Shown here one piece after another: positions 1-8,127 of a stretch of 47,039 nucleotides of DNA; position 1 is the stretch's first letter, and the number at the start of each line of letters is the position of its first letter. The stretch is from CAZIKB01 sp964539665 (GTDB taxonomy: Bacteria > Zhuqueibacterota > Zhuqueibacteria > Oceanimicrobiales > Oceanimicrobiaceae), in contig CAZIKB010000045.1 in the NCBI GenBank assembly GCA_964539665.1, positions 1 to 47,039 of the forward strand, in the 5' to 3' direction. The notes under the pieces were generated by a model, which was not told the origin of the DNA, ran no database searches, and saw nothing but the letters and a program-made list of their open reading frames with translations. The position numbers and the translations under genes are program-made.

Positions 1-51
1 TCGTGCCGGATTGGCCGGCTTGACTATATTAGCTTTGCTTGGCGCACTCAT
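1..51 (-). CDS. 5' end of a gene running off the left edge
   Basis: Reading leftward on the minus strand, a strong Shine-Dalgarno (AGGAGG) stands 7 nt before an ATG at position 51, and the frame stays open for 17 codons to the window edge (it begins MSAPSKANIVKPANPAR). Nothing in this short, basic, proline-containing N-terminus identifies the product. It lies downstream of the nitrilase gene, across a 273-nt AT-rich spacer with no feature I can name. A competing plus-strand frame (2-112) would encode a hydrophobic C-terminal segment; I prefer the minus-strand gene because of the ribosome binding site. Confidence 0.55.
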   Translation of the reverse strand, partial: MSAPSKANIVKPANPAR

Positions 52-324
52 TTTAGTTCCTCCTCTCACGTTTATGCTTAGTTTTAAAAATTTAAGATTT
101 ATTTTAGTATGAATTTCAATACCGGAAAAAAACAAAGTTCAGGTTATTAATAACTGAAACCTTGGCATGCATGGAACCTCAGTTTTTAAAAAAACAGACA
201 AAATGGTTATCGATAAAATAATTCACTTCAAAAAAAAGCAAGTACCTTGATCTTCATTATTTGGTTGTATTACTTTTTGACGAATCATTCACGATAGATT
301 GATTTAGAATGAAATCCTTTTAAT

Positions 325-1284
325 TCATGAAGATTCCCTTTCACAACATATTTGAGGTTTTTCATTTACGATTAGCTGAAAAATATCCGGCCGCGCATAA
401 TGACCGACCACATCAAAATCAAATTTACCGCGGGCTATTTCGTTTAGATCAAGATCGGCGAATAAGACGCTTTCCTCATCATATAACGGGCCGGCAACAA
501 CCTCCCCGGATGGAGAGACAATCGCGCTGCCGCCGCGACACATGACTTCTGGTTGACTTTCTAATTCACCAGAATTCTCCAGATCCTCGGGATACATATC
601 TTTCGTGAGAAACTGATTGCAACCTAAAACAAAACAGCGGCCCTCAAGGGCGATGTGCTGTAATGTTGACTGCCAGGTATCACGAGCATCTGCCGTCGGC
701 GCCAAATATATTTCAACGCCTTTATTATAGAGGGCCATTCTGGCCAGTGGCATATAATTTTCCCAGCAAATTAGCCCGCCAATCTTCCCAAATTCCGTGT
801 TGTAAACATTCAATGTGCTGCCGTCTCCTTCTCCCCAGATGAGTCGTTCAGCAGCAGTCGGTTTGAGTTTACGATGTTTACCTAACAGTTTTCCATCCGC
901 ACCAAAATAAACAGTAGTGCAATACAAGGTACCCCGACTAAACTGGCTGTCTCGTTCTATTATCCCCATTACCAGATATGCCTTCGCTTCACACGCAGCC
1001 TCGCCTAAAATTTCAATTGTTTCACCAGGTATTTCAACCGCGTTCTCCAGGTATCGCTGCCAGAGTTGCTTTCCCGCGGAGCTGCGATTCCCAATCACCG
1101 TTCCGAAAGTTAAACCACGCGGGTAGGCAGGTATAAAGGCTTCGGGGAAGAGAATCAGTTTTGCATCTTGTTTCGCAGCTTGCCGGATTAGCTGACAGGA
1201 CTTTTCAACCGTTGCTTCACGGTTGAATAAAACAGGGGCAGCCTGCACAACAGCAACTTTAACCTGAGTCATTTGGCTGGTCAT
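325..1284 (-). CDS. Nitrilase (carbon-nitrogen hydrolase family)
   Basis: A 319-residue nitrilase-superfamily enzyme that likely hydrolyses organic nitriles to the carboxylic acid and ammonia in the cytoplasm. The catalytic triad is visible: Glu48 in LILFPEAF, Lys139 in KHRKLKPT and Cys173 in GGLICWENYMPLAR. The CWENYMPLAR nucleophile signature and the HRKLKPT lysine motif are those of true nitrilases (branch 1) rather than of amidases or ureidopropionases. Length is normal for the branch. Met1 and Met5 are both possible starts; an SD-like GGAG precedes Met1. No obvious operon partner: the neighbour upstream encodes an unrelated secreted peptidase. Substrate (aliphatic, aryl or arylaceto-) cannot be told from sequence alone. 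Confidence 0.9.
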   Translation of the reverse strand: MTSQMTQVKVAVVQAAPVLFNREATVEKSCQLIRQAAKQDAKLILFPEAFIPAYPRGLTFGTVIGNRSSAGKQLWQRYLENAVEIPGETIEILGEAACEAKAYLVMGIIERDSQFSRGTLYCTTVYFGADGKLLGKHRKLKPTAAERLIWGEGDGSTLNVYNTEFGKIGGLICWENYMPLARMALYNKGVEIYLAPTADARDTWQSTLQHIALEGRCFVLGCNQFLTKDMYPEDLENSGELESQPEVMCRGGSAIVSPSGEVVAGPLYDEESVLFADLDLNEIARGKFDFDVVGHYARPDIFQLIVNEKPQICCERESS

Positions 1285-1432
1285 TTATTATCTCCTGTGT
1301 TTCCTGAGATTGTTTCGCTTTTTCTTGCACTAATAAAAGTGGAAATTATTTTTATCTTTCACTCACTAATTAACAGGTTCAGTACTTTTATTTTAAAAAA
1401 CAGCTCAATTCACAAATGCAAATTGTACCTGT

Positions 1433-4423
1433 CTATTTCACCAATTGACCACTGGAATTTATCTTTACTTTAAGCCAGCCTCCGCTATAAGCTCGGGGAT
1501 CGATGTTCGAAAGATGAACAACTTTTCGTCCCTGTCGGGTCATGGTTGTGATCTCGACGTCTACTGGTTCAAAATTCTTCAACCCAAAATGCACCGGCAT
1601 GGCGTTTTGAGAGTTGTAGCCGGAGCCGGTATCCAAAATATTTGCTCCCAACAGCTTTTTGTCTCCCGTAGTGTAAAGCCTTACTTCAGAACCGGCGCGT
1701 GTGTAATGGCCTTTTTCGTCAAGCACCATCACTTGCAGGGAACGGGCAGCCCGTTCAGAGGACTGCGTATTTTGAACGAGAAAGTGCATGCCGTCCGCTC
1801 CGGCTCCCGTAAGCGACAGGTCAAGGTCGCCGTCTTTATCGAAATCCACCCAGTGGGCGCCGTGGTCTGCATTCAGTTCCAGTAAGACTTTGGGAGTAAT
1901 ATCGGTAAATTGGCTGCCGTCGTTGTGAAAGAGATAGTCCCTGTAACTTTTACCTCTCGTTATAGTACCGTTCACATACAAATCCAGTCTCCCATCATTG
2001 TCATAATCACCCCAGGTTCCAGTATCATAGCAATTATCAATCGCCAGCCCGAGCTTTGGCGCAACGTTGATAAATTCTCCGCCGCCATTATTCTTATAAA
2101 GGCCATTGGGGCCATAGTTCGCCAGGAAAATATCAATATTTCCGTCATTGTCAAAATCGGCCAGGCTTGGCCTGACGCTGCCAAATGCTGGTTTTCCTAA
2201 AGGTCTGCCGCCGGAATCAACGCCAAGTTTTTTGGCGTCATCAACGAAACGTGTACCATCGTTACGAAACAGACCATTGGCGTCGCCGTCCATATTCGTG
2301 ACATACAAATCGAGATCGCCGTCTTTGTCGTAATCGAACCATACAGCGCCGACTGTCCTGCGGGGATCGCCTACTCCTAATTCCTTCGCAACATTGGTGA
2401 ATTTGCCGTTATCATTTCGAAACAGCACATTTGCTTTATCCCGAAGTCCGACAAACAGATCGACATCACCATCATTGTCATAATCAACCCAGCAGGCCTG
2501 GCGGAAACTGCCGGTTAGTTTGATGCCGGTAGATTTGGTCACATCAGTGAAATGCTTACCATTGCCATCGTTTTTGTAGAGCCGATTCCAGCTTTTGGCT
2601 CGGGATACGAAAGCGACGAACAAATCGAGATGGCCGTCACCGTTATAATCGCCCCAGGCGCTGGTTCTTGTAACATCAGAATCTGCAACACCGACTTTTG
2701 CGGCTACATCGGTAAACTTGCCGTCATCATTGCGATAAAGGCGGTTCGGTTTTCCTCTGAATCCGACGAAAATGTCCAGATCGCCATCGTTGTCGTAATC
2801 TGCCCAGGCATTGGTTAAAGTGCCCGAGTCCTTGAACAGGTCTTCCTGGCTAAGAGCTAATTGGGGTTTCCAGTCAGTGAAGGGCTTGCGGGGAATTTTT
2901 CCATCGCGCATAGCTGCCTGATATGCAAAACCCGCCATTATAACCGCATTTATCTTTAAATCTTCAGGAAGGACATGATCATAAAAGTCCATGTTCATGT
3001 GCCAGGTTCTGGAGCGATAATCGATTCTGTCCTGCAGGAATTGAAATCCTGGCAAACCGGCCTGATCAAAAGCTAAATGGTCCGTTCCTCTGTTACTAAA
3101 CTGGGATAATGTTTGCATTTTCAGGTCGTGAAAAGGCTTCATCCATGCTTCAAAAATGGGCGCGACAAGTTTATTTTCCTGCAAATGAATACCTCTGAAT
3201 TGGCCGGTTCCGTTATCCATATTAAAATAAACTGACAAGTTATCATAATTTGACTTTTTCCCGTCTCGCGGATTGCCGAAATGGTTTTTCACATAACCTC
3301 TCGAACCTTTCAATCCGCCTTCTTCGCTGCTCCAAAGGGCTGCGCGGATAGTGCGACGCGGTTCTGCACCAATTGCTTTTAATATCCGCATCGCTTCCAG
3401 CGCTACTGCTACTCCGGCCGCATTATCTGTGGCCCCTGTGCCTGCTTGCCATGAATCCAAATGCCCGCCAATCATTACTATTTCATCGGTAAGGTCTGAG
3501 CCGGGTATTTCACCCAATACATTATTACACAGGATTTCGTTATCGCTTAATTTTATGCGAATTTCTATTTCCATCCTGACAGGAATACCGCGTTCAATTA
3601 TTCTGTAAATTCTATTGTAGTGTTCCGCTGCAATTGACAGCATGGGAAGAGAGTCTTTCACACCTTTCAGAGTTCTGTCTTTGTTGCTGCCGGGACGCCT
3701 CGTAGCTAATACGGTTCCGTCACCACCTATGCTGGCTTTTAAAACCACGGCTGCGCCTTCGGATTTGAGAAAGGCTTCGAGTTCAGCATCCTTTATCCCT
3801 TCTAATTTGTAAGTTTTCTGTTCTAACTGACCTCGTTTAAATCGTGCCAGCAGAAGATCTTTTCCTTCGGTAGCGTACACGGAAAGAGATTCCTCTGTAT
3901 GTCGAAATGCATCCTGAAAAAAACGAGGAGATACAGGCATTTTCGGAGTTAAAAGAATGATGGCATTTTTAAGTTTACCCCGGTATTTATCCAGGTCTTC
4001 TTTATTTTTAATATCAACGATCATAGCCTGTTCAGTTATTTTGCCGTTTGTTCCCGGTGTAAAAGCTAAAGGATATCCGATAATTATTTGATAATCCGGC
4101 TCCAGCAGATGGATCGAAATAAATTCAATGTCCCAGCTTACACAACGCTCACCCCAGGATTCGATTACATTATTAACCAGGCCGATTTCGTCCATTTTGT
4201 TTTTTGACCATTGCTGAGCCGCGATCATATTGGGCGATGCAGTTAGACGGGGCCCTGTTACATCACTGAGATAGCTGATGTAATCGAGAACCCGGGATCG
4301 TTCAAATCCCTCTTCTCTGATTTGTGCCACAACATCCCAGTAGACTTTTTCCTGAGCGATTACTGTTTGGTTAAATAACAACATTACAAAAGTACCGAGC
4401 AATATATAACGTGTCCGTTTCAT
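1433..4423 (-). CDS. Secreted M28 metallopeptidase fused to FG-GAP repeats and an ASPIC/UnbV domain
   Basis: A 996-residue exported protein. A signal peptide covers residues 1-24 (ends VIAQ). Residues about 290-500 are an M28 zinc aminopeptidase domain with its ligands in place: His321 and Asp323 in GGHLDS, bridging Asp333 in ATDNAAG, catalytic Glu367 with Glu368 in SSEEGG, Asp403, and His475 in TWHMNMD. An inserted PA-like region may occupy 110-260. Seven calcium-binding FG-GAP/VCBS motifs of the DxDxDGxxD type follow, at 542, 592, 647, 697, 756, 806 and 860. Residues about 893-990 match the ASPIC/UnbV domain that usually closes CRTAC1-like proteins. Probable role: extracellular or surface peptide degradation with a propeller-like adhesion module. 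The start ATG is preceded by GGAGTGAGG. It stands alone between nitrilase and rho. Confidence 0.88.
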   Translation of the reverse strand: MKRTRYILLGTFVMLLFNQTVIAQEKVYWDVVAQIREEGFERSRVLDYISYLSDVTGPRLTASPNMIAAQQWSKNKMDEIGLVNNVIESWGERCVSWDIEFISIHLLEPDYQIIIGYPLAFTPGTNGKITEQAMIVDIKNKEDLDKYRGKLKNAIILLTPKMPVSPRFFQDAFRHTEESLSVYATEGKDLLLARFKRGQLEQKTYKLEGIKDAELEAFLKSEGAAVVLKASIGGDGTVLATRRPGSNKDRTLKGVKDSLPMLSIAAEHYNRIYRIIERGIPVRMEIEIRIKLSDNEILCNNVLGEIPGSDLTDEIVMIGGHLDSWQAGTGATDNAAGVAVALEAMRILKAIGAEPRRTIRAALWSSEEGGLKGSRGYVKNHFGNPRDGKKSNYDNLSVYFNMDNGTGQFRGIHLQENKLVAPIFEAWMKPFHDLKMQTLSQFSNRGTDHLAFDQAGLPGFQFLQDRIDYRSRTWHMNMDFYDHVLPEDLKINAVIMAGFAYQAAMRDGKIPRKPFTDWKPQLALSQEDLFKDSGTLTNAWADYDNDGDLDIFVGFRGKPNRLYRNDDGKFTDVAAKVGVADSDVTRTSAWGDYNGDGHLDLFVAFVSRAKSWNRLYKNDGNGKHFTDVTKSTGIKLTGSFRQACWVDYDNDGDVDLFVGLRDKANVLFRNDNGKFTNVAKELGVGDPRRTVGAVWFDYDKDGDLDLYVTNMDGDANGLFRNDGTRFVDDAKKLGVDSGGRPLGKPAFGSVRPSLADFDNDGNIDIFLANYGPNGLYKNNGGGEFINVAPKLGLAIDNCYDTGTWGDYDNDGRLDLYVNGTITRGKSYRDYLFHNDGSQFTDITPKVLLELNADHGAHWVDFDKDGDLDLSLTGAGADGMHFLVQNTQSSERAARSLQVMVLDEKGHYTRAGSEVRLYTTGDKKLLGANILDTGSGYNSQNAMPVHFGLKNFEPVDVEITTMTRQGRKVVHLSNIDPRAYSGGWLKVKINSSGQLVK

Positions 4424-4531
4424 TCCTCACTCCTTATATTTTTCTCATTATACCTCATATATTATTAGTTAAAACACTGTTGCTTTCTGCAAGAATGGAA
4501 TAAAGCAGGCGGGTAGACAATTTTCGATGCG

Positions 4532-5638
4532 CTATCTAAGAATTTGGTTTAATTCCTGTAGCAACTCATCGTTGGTTGACGTTTTATCCAGAAGCTTAAG
4601 CAGAACGTGCATTGCTGCTTTTGGCTCTGAGTCTGCCAGCTTGCGGCGCAATGCTGCCAGGCCATACATTTCGTCCTCCGTGTAAAGCAGCTCTTCCTTG
4701 CGCGTACTGCTGGCCAGCAGGTTGATTGCGGGAAAAATTCTGGCGTCAGCCAGTGAGCGGTCCAGCACAATCTCACTGTTGCCTGTTCCCTTAAATTCCT
4801 CAAAGATATGATCGTCCATGCGCGAACCGGTCTCGATGAGCGCTGTGGCTATCACTGTCACCGAGCCGCCATTTTCGATATTGCGCGCCAGCCCAAAGAA
4901 TCGTCGCGGAATCGCAAGCGCTTTTACATCCAACCCGCCTGTCATGGTGCGTCTTGCACCTGGGCCGAACTGGTTAAAAGCGCGCGCCATCCGGGTAATG
5001 CTGTCGACCAGTACGACGATATCCCGGCCACATTCCAGCTCACAGCGGATGTGGGCCAAAGTCAGTTCAGCCAGATTGACGTGCGATTCGATGCTCTGGT
5101 CGTTGGAACTGGCCAGCACCTCTGCCTGCACATTGCGGCGGAAGTGGGTGACTTCCTCCGGCCGTTCGTCGATCAGTAAAACAACAATACGGGTATCCGG
5201 ATCGCTGCCATAAATGGCGTTGGCAATCTGCTCCAGAATCATGGTTTTGCCTGCTTTGGGCGGTGACACGATCATGCCGCGTGTGCCCTTACCGATGGGG
5301 GAAATCAACTCAACAATGCGCATACTCATGTTGCCACTATGCCCCAGCCGTATTCGCTCGCAGGGATTGATGGGGAGCAACCGGTCAAATCGGGTGCGAG
5401 CCTGAAACTGCTCTGGCGCTAATCCGCAGATAGATTCGACGCTATTCAGTTGATAGTTTTTTTTGCCGAGGTCTGCATCGCCGCTGACAACCGTGCCATC
5501 CACCAGCCTGTATTCCCGAATCAGCTTTGAAGAGATCCAGGTGTCATCGGAGCCCGGCTGAAACGATCGCGCCGGGTCACGTAAAAAGCCGCCTCCCTGT
5601 GGAAGACGTTGCAAAACACCGTTGACTGTTTTGGACAT
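4532..5638 (-). CDS. rho: Transcription termination factor Rho, short form without N-terminal helix bundle
   Basis: A 368-residue Rho-family hexameric RNA helicase/ATPase. The cold-shock-like primary RNA-binding domain starts almost at residue 7 (GVLQRLPQGGGFLRDP), so the usual N-terminal helix bundle of about 45 residues is missing; an in-frame stop lies a few codons upstream of the ATG, so it was not overlooked. Motor motifs are intact: Walker A SPPKAGKT, Walker B VVLLIDERPEE, Q-loop region DSITRMARAFN, R-loop GGLDVKAL and the EEFKGTGN-to-FPAI segment with the C-terminal RKEELL helix. The codon composition is visibly GC-richer than the flanking genes. It could be a second, divergent Rho acquired by transfer, or the sole copy; the window cannot decide this. 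Confidence 0.9.
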   Translation of the reverse strand: MSKTVNGVLQRLPQGGGFLRDPARSFQPGSDDTWISSKLIREYRLVDGTVVSGDADLGKKNYQLNSVESICGLAPEQFQARTRFDRLLPINPCERIRLGHSGNMSMRIVELISPIGKGTRGMIVSPPKAGKTMILEQIANAIYGSDPDTRIVVLLIDERPEEVTHFRRNVQAEVLASSNDQSIESHVNLAELTLAHIRCELECGRDIVVLVDSITRMARAFNQFGPGARRTMTGGLDVKALAIPRRFFGLARNIENGGSVTVIATALIETGSRMDDHIFEEFKGTGNSEIVLDRSLADARIFPAINLLASSTRKEELLYTEDEMYGLAALRRKLADSEPKAAMHVLLKLLDKTSTNDELLQELNQILR

Positions 5639-5734
5639 ATTGGATTCTTTCTGTTTAAGTCCTTAATATAAGATAATATAACTTGAAAACAACCAATTTC
5701 TCATCTGTTCTGTTCAACGCATGGTACAGCTTAA

Positions 5735-7162
5735 TTAATTTATGATTCTCCAGATTTGCGATACCATGAAACAAAGAAAGATTCCCATAACAACCGGCAG
5801 CAGTGCAGAGATTGTTGTCCATTTTTTACTGCCAGTTTCTTTGTAAATGGTGTAAATAGTCGTAGAACATGGATTGTGAACCAGGCTGAATAACATCAAA
5901 TTTACGGCTGTCAATAAAGTCCAGCCGCCTGCCTGGAAAACGTTCATGTAAGTTCCGAAATCGTCGAGCTCAAACATCACGCCGGCGCCTTCACCCAATC
6001 CAGAGATTTTCGCACTGAGCACGGTTAACATAAGAATTGTTGGGATTACAATTTCATTTGCTGGAATCGCAATAATATAGGCTAATAAAATGATTCCATT
6101 CAGACCGATAATTAAGCCAAAGGGATTCAAGGAGTTTACAATATGCTCAGCCAGACTTAAATCAGTGATTTGAATGTTGGCTATTAGCCAGATAACCGCA
6201 CCCGCTGGCATAGCAAAAACCAGCGCCCGCCAGAGTACGAATATGGTTCGATCAATTAAAGAAGTGTAAAGGGTTTGTAAAATGCGCGGTGGACGATAGG
6301 GCGGAAGTTCAAGGCTAAATGACGAAGCTTCACCTTTTAACAAGGTCTGAGATAAAAACCATGAAGTTGCAAATGTGAGGAAGATTCCTAAAAGTGCAAC
6401 TGCCACCACGCTCGCGGCCGAGGCAAAACCGGCCAGACCCGCTGGCGCTAACGAGCCAATGAATACAGTCGCTATAAGAATTTGCGTTGGCCAGCGGCCG
6501 TTACACAATGCAAAGTTGTTTGTTATAATGGCTATCAGACGTTCACGCGGGCTGTCAATTACTCGTGTGGCAATGATGCCAGCTGCATTACAACCAAATC
6601 CCATAGCCATGGTCAGGGCTTGCTTGCCATGTGCCCCGGCTTTCCTGAAAAGATTGTCGAGGTTAAAAGCTACGCGTGGTAAATAACCAAAATCTTCTAA
6701 CAGGGTAAACATGGGGAAGAAAATGGCCATGGGGGGCAGCATAACGCTCACTACCCAGGCCACGGATAAATATACTCCGTCAATAAGGAAACCACTTAGC
6801 CACCATGGAAAGCCAGCGCTGGCCGCTAAATTTTTCAGTACTGGTTGGATAGTGTCTATCAAAAAAGAAGCAATTAATGCAGATGGAACATTGGCGGCAG
6901 AAATGGTTATCCAAAATACAAAGGTTAGCATAATAAGCATGATTGGAAAGCCAGTCCATCGATTCGTTAACAGCTTATCTAAAGTTCTGTCCCATTCAAA
7001 CCGGGATTTTACACCCACACGTGCGACCACTCGCTCTGAAATCCGTGATGCATCCTGGTAAATCGATTCCATAAGAGAATCACGGAAATTTTCTCCGATT
7101 TCCCAGCGCAGTGCATTCGCGGTTTCGAGAATGGCTTCCGTCGATTCATTTGAGTTACTCAT
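5735..7162 (-). CDS. feoB: FeoB permease domain (separate polypeptide of a split FeoB)
   Basis: A 475-residue polytopic membrane protein corresponding to the C-terminal half of ferrous iron transporter FeoB, with both Gate/nucleoside-recognition repeats and about ten hydrophobic segments. Family marks include GFGCNAAG near residue 188, followed by RVIDSPRERL and ALCNGRWPTQ (the variant typical of clostridial-type FeoB rather than the GCNVP of Escherichia coli), and IPANEIVIP in the second gate. The first about 70 residues are the cytoplasmic linker normally joining the GTPase part to the first membrane helix. It has its own start: ATG at 7162 with AGGAG at the right distance. The GTPase half is encoded just upstream (7314-8126), 151 nt away, so the transporter is presumably assembled from two chains. 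Confidence 0.9.
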   Translation of the reverse strand: MSNSNESTEAILETANALRWEIGENFRDSLMESIYQDASRISERVVARVGVKSRFEWDRTLDKLLTNRWTGFPIMLIMLTFVFWITISAANVPSALIASFLIDTIQPVLKNLAASAGFPWWLSGFLIDGVYLSVAWVVSVMLPPMAIFFPMFTLLEDFGYLPRVAFNLDNLFRKAGAHGKQALTMAMGFGCNAAGIIATRVIDSPRERLIAIITNNFALCNGRWPTQILIATVFIGSLAPAGLAGFASAASVVAVALLGIFLTFATSWFLSQTLLKGEASSFSLELPPYRPPRILQTLYTSLIDRTIFVLWRALVFAMPAGAVIWLIANIQITDLSLAEHIVNSLNPFGLIIGLNGIILLAYIIAIPANEIVIPTILMLTVLSAKISGLGEGAGVMFELDDFGTYMNVFQAGGWTLLTAVNLMLFSLVHNPCSTTIYTIYKETGSKKWTTISALLPVVMGIFLCFMVSQIWRIIN

Positions 7163-7280
7163 ACTTGAAACTCCTTGATACGTATATTTTCAAACTGTAT
7201 GTAGGTTTGAATTCGGCATCCAAAAGGAATAAGTGTTTAAGAAAATGCGCTAAATGAAATTTGACATAATCCAATCGATC

Positions 7281-7303
7281 CTTATTTCCTCATACCCTTA
7301 CCT
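7281..7303. repeat. Short intergenic repeat in the feoB split
   Basis: The sequence CTTATTTCCTCATACCCTTA between the two feoB pieces is closely matched by the right arm of the large hairpin behind lexA (31634-31673, which reads CTTATTTC, a 6-nt insertion, then CCTCATACCTTATACCC). Two related copies in unrelated spacers suggest a dispersed intergenic repeat. Seen directly by comparing the two places; copy number in the genome is unknown. Confidence 0.45.
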
Positions 7304-7313
7304 ACTCTTTATA

Positions 7314-8126
7314 TTACACAGGCGCTGCTGGTACACCAGAGCTTTCATCTGTCTGAGTTAAACTTTCTAATTCACCTTTGCTGACGGCTTCAATCATTCG
7401 TTGGTCTCCTTCAAGAATTCTTAACGCCACCCAGCGAGCATTTGTTAATCCAGGAAAACGTGAATCTATTTTTTGGACCAGTGTGTCTAAGGCTTTTTTC
7501 AGGTTTTTTGAAGAGCTTTGTATTCGGTGCGGTTTACAGACGTAGGCTCCAGTTGCAACTTCGTTGATAGCATTCAGCAGTTCTTTTATACCTTCACCCT
7601 GGCGTGCAATTGTTGGCACTACTGGTACACCCAGGTCTTTAGTTAATAAACGGTCATTTATTTCTATTTTATGTCTTTTAGCTTCATCCACTAAATTTAA
7701 ACAAACTACCGCACGATCTGTGATTTCAAGAATCTGTATGACCAGGTTGAGATTGCGTTCAAGACGGGTGGCGTCCACCACGATGACAGTCACATCTGGT
7801 TTTCCAAACAGGATGAAATTGCGAGCAATTTCTTCATCCGTACTGGTTGAAAGCAAAGAATAGGTACCCGGAAGGTCAACTATTTTGAAACGTTTTCCTT
7901 CAAATGAAAATCCACCTTCAGCTCTGGTGACGGTTTTGCCTGGCCAATTTCCAGTGTGTTGCCGCAGACCTGTCAAATTATTAAACACCGTACTTTTTCC
8001 CGTATTGGGATTCCCGGCCAGGGCCAGAACATAATCCCAGGAACGCATATCCACCCCGAGTTTAATCAAATTTCCTGTGTGATGAGCCGGACATGTTGCA
8101 CAACTTTTTGAATTATGAGCAGTCAT
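7314..8126 (-). CDS. feoB: FeoB GTPase domain (separate polypeptide of a split FeoB)
   Basis: A 270-residue soluble protein equal to the N-terminal G domain plus helical (GDI-like) domain of FeoB. Motifs: G1 GNPNTGKST at 38-46, the switch I threonines around 65-67, G3 DLPG at 84-87, G4 NLVD at 144-147. The helical region ends with RWVALRILEGD, where single-chain FeoB would continue into the linker; here the frame stops after a Pro/Ala tail. An N-terminal pair of cysteines (CATC, residues 9-12) next to two histidines is an addition that could bind metal. The ATG lies one nucleotide after the stop of the upstream DtxR-FeoA gene, indicating translational coupling. GTP binding here presumably gates the membrane half encoded downstream. 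Confidence 0.93.
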   Translation of the reverse strand: MTAHNSKSCATCPAHHTGNLIKLGVDMRSWDYVLALAGNPNTGKSTVFNNLTGLRQHTGNWPGKTVTRAEGGFSFEGKRFKIVDLPGTYSLLSTSTDEEIARNFILFGKPDVTVIVVDATRLERNLNLVIQILEITDRAVVCLNLVDEAKRHKIEINDRLLTKDLGVPVVPTIARQGEGIKELLNAINEVATGAYVCKPHRIQSSSKNLKKALDTLVQKIDSRFPGLTNARWVALRILEGDQRMIEAVSKGELESLTQTDESSGVPAAPV

Positions 8127-8127
8127 T

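Noticed and set aside
2..112. Hydrophobic plus-strand frame ending near 112
   Set aside because: It could be the end of a membrane protein, but the minus-strand gene has AGGAGG at the right distance from its ATG. Flanking sequence would decide.
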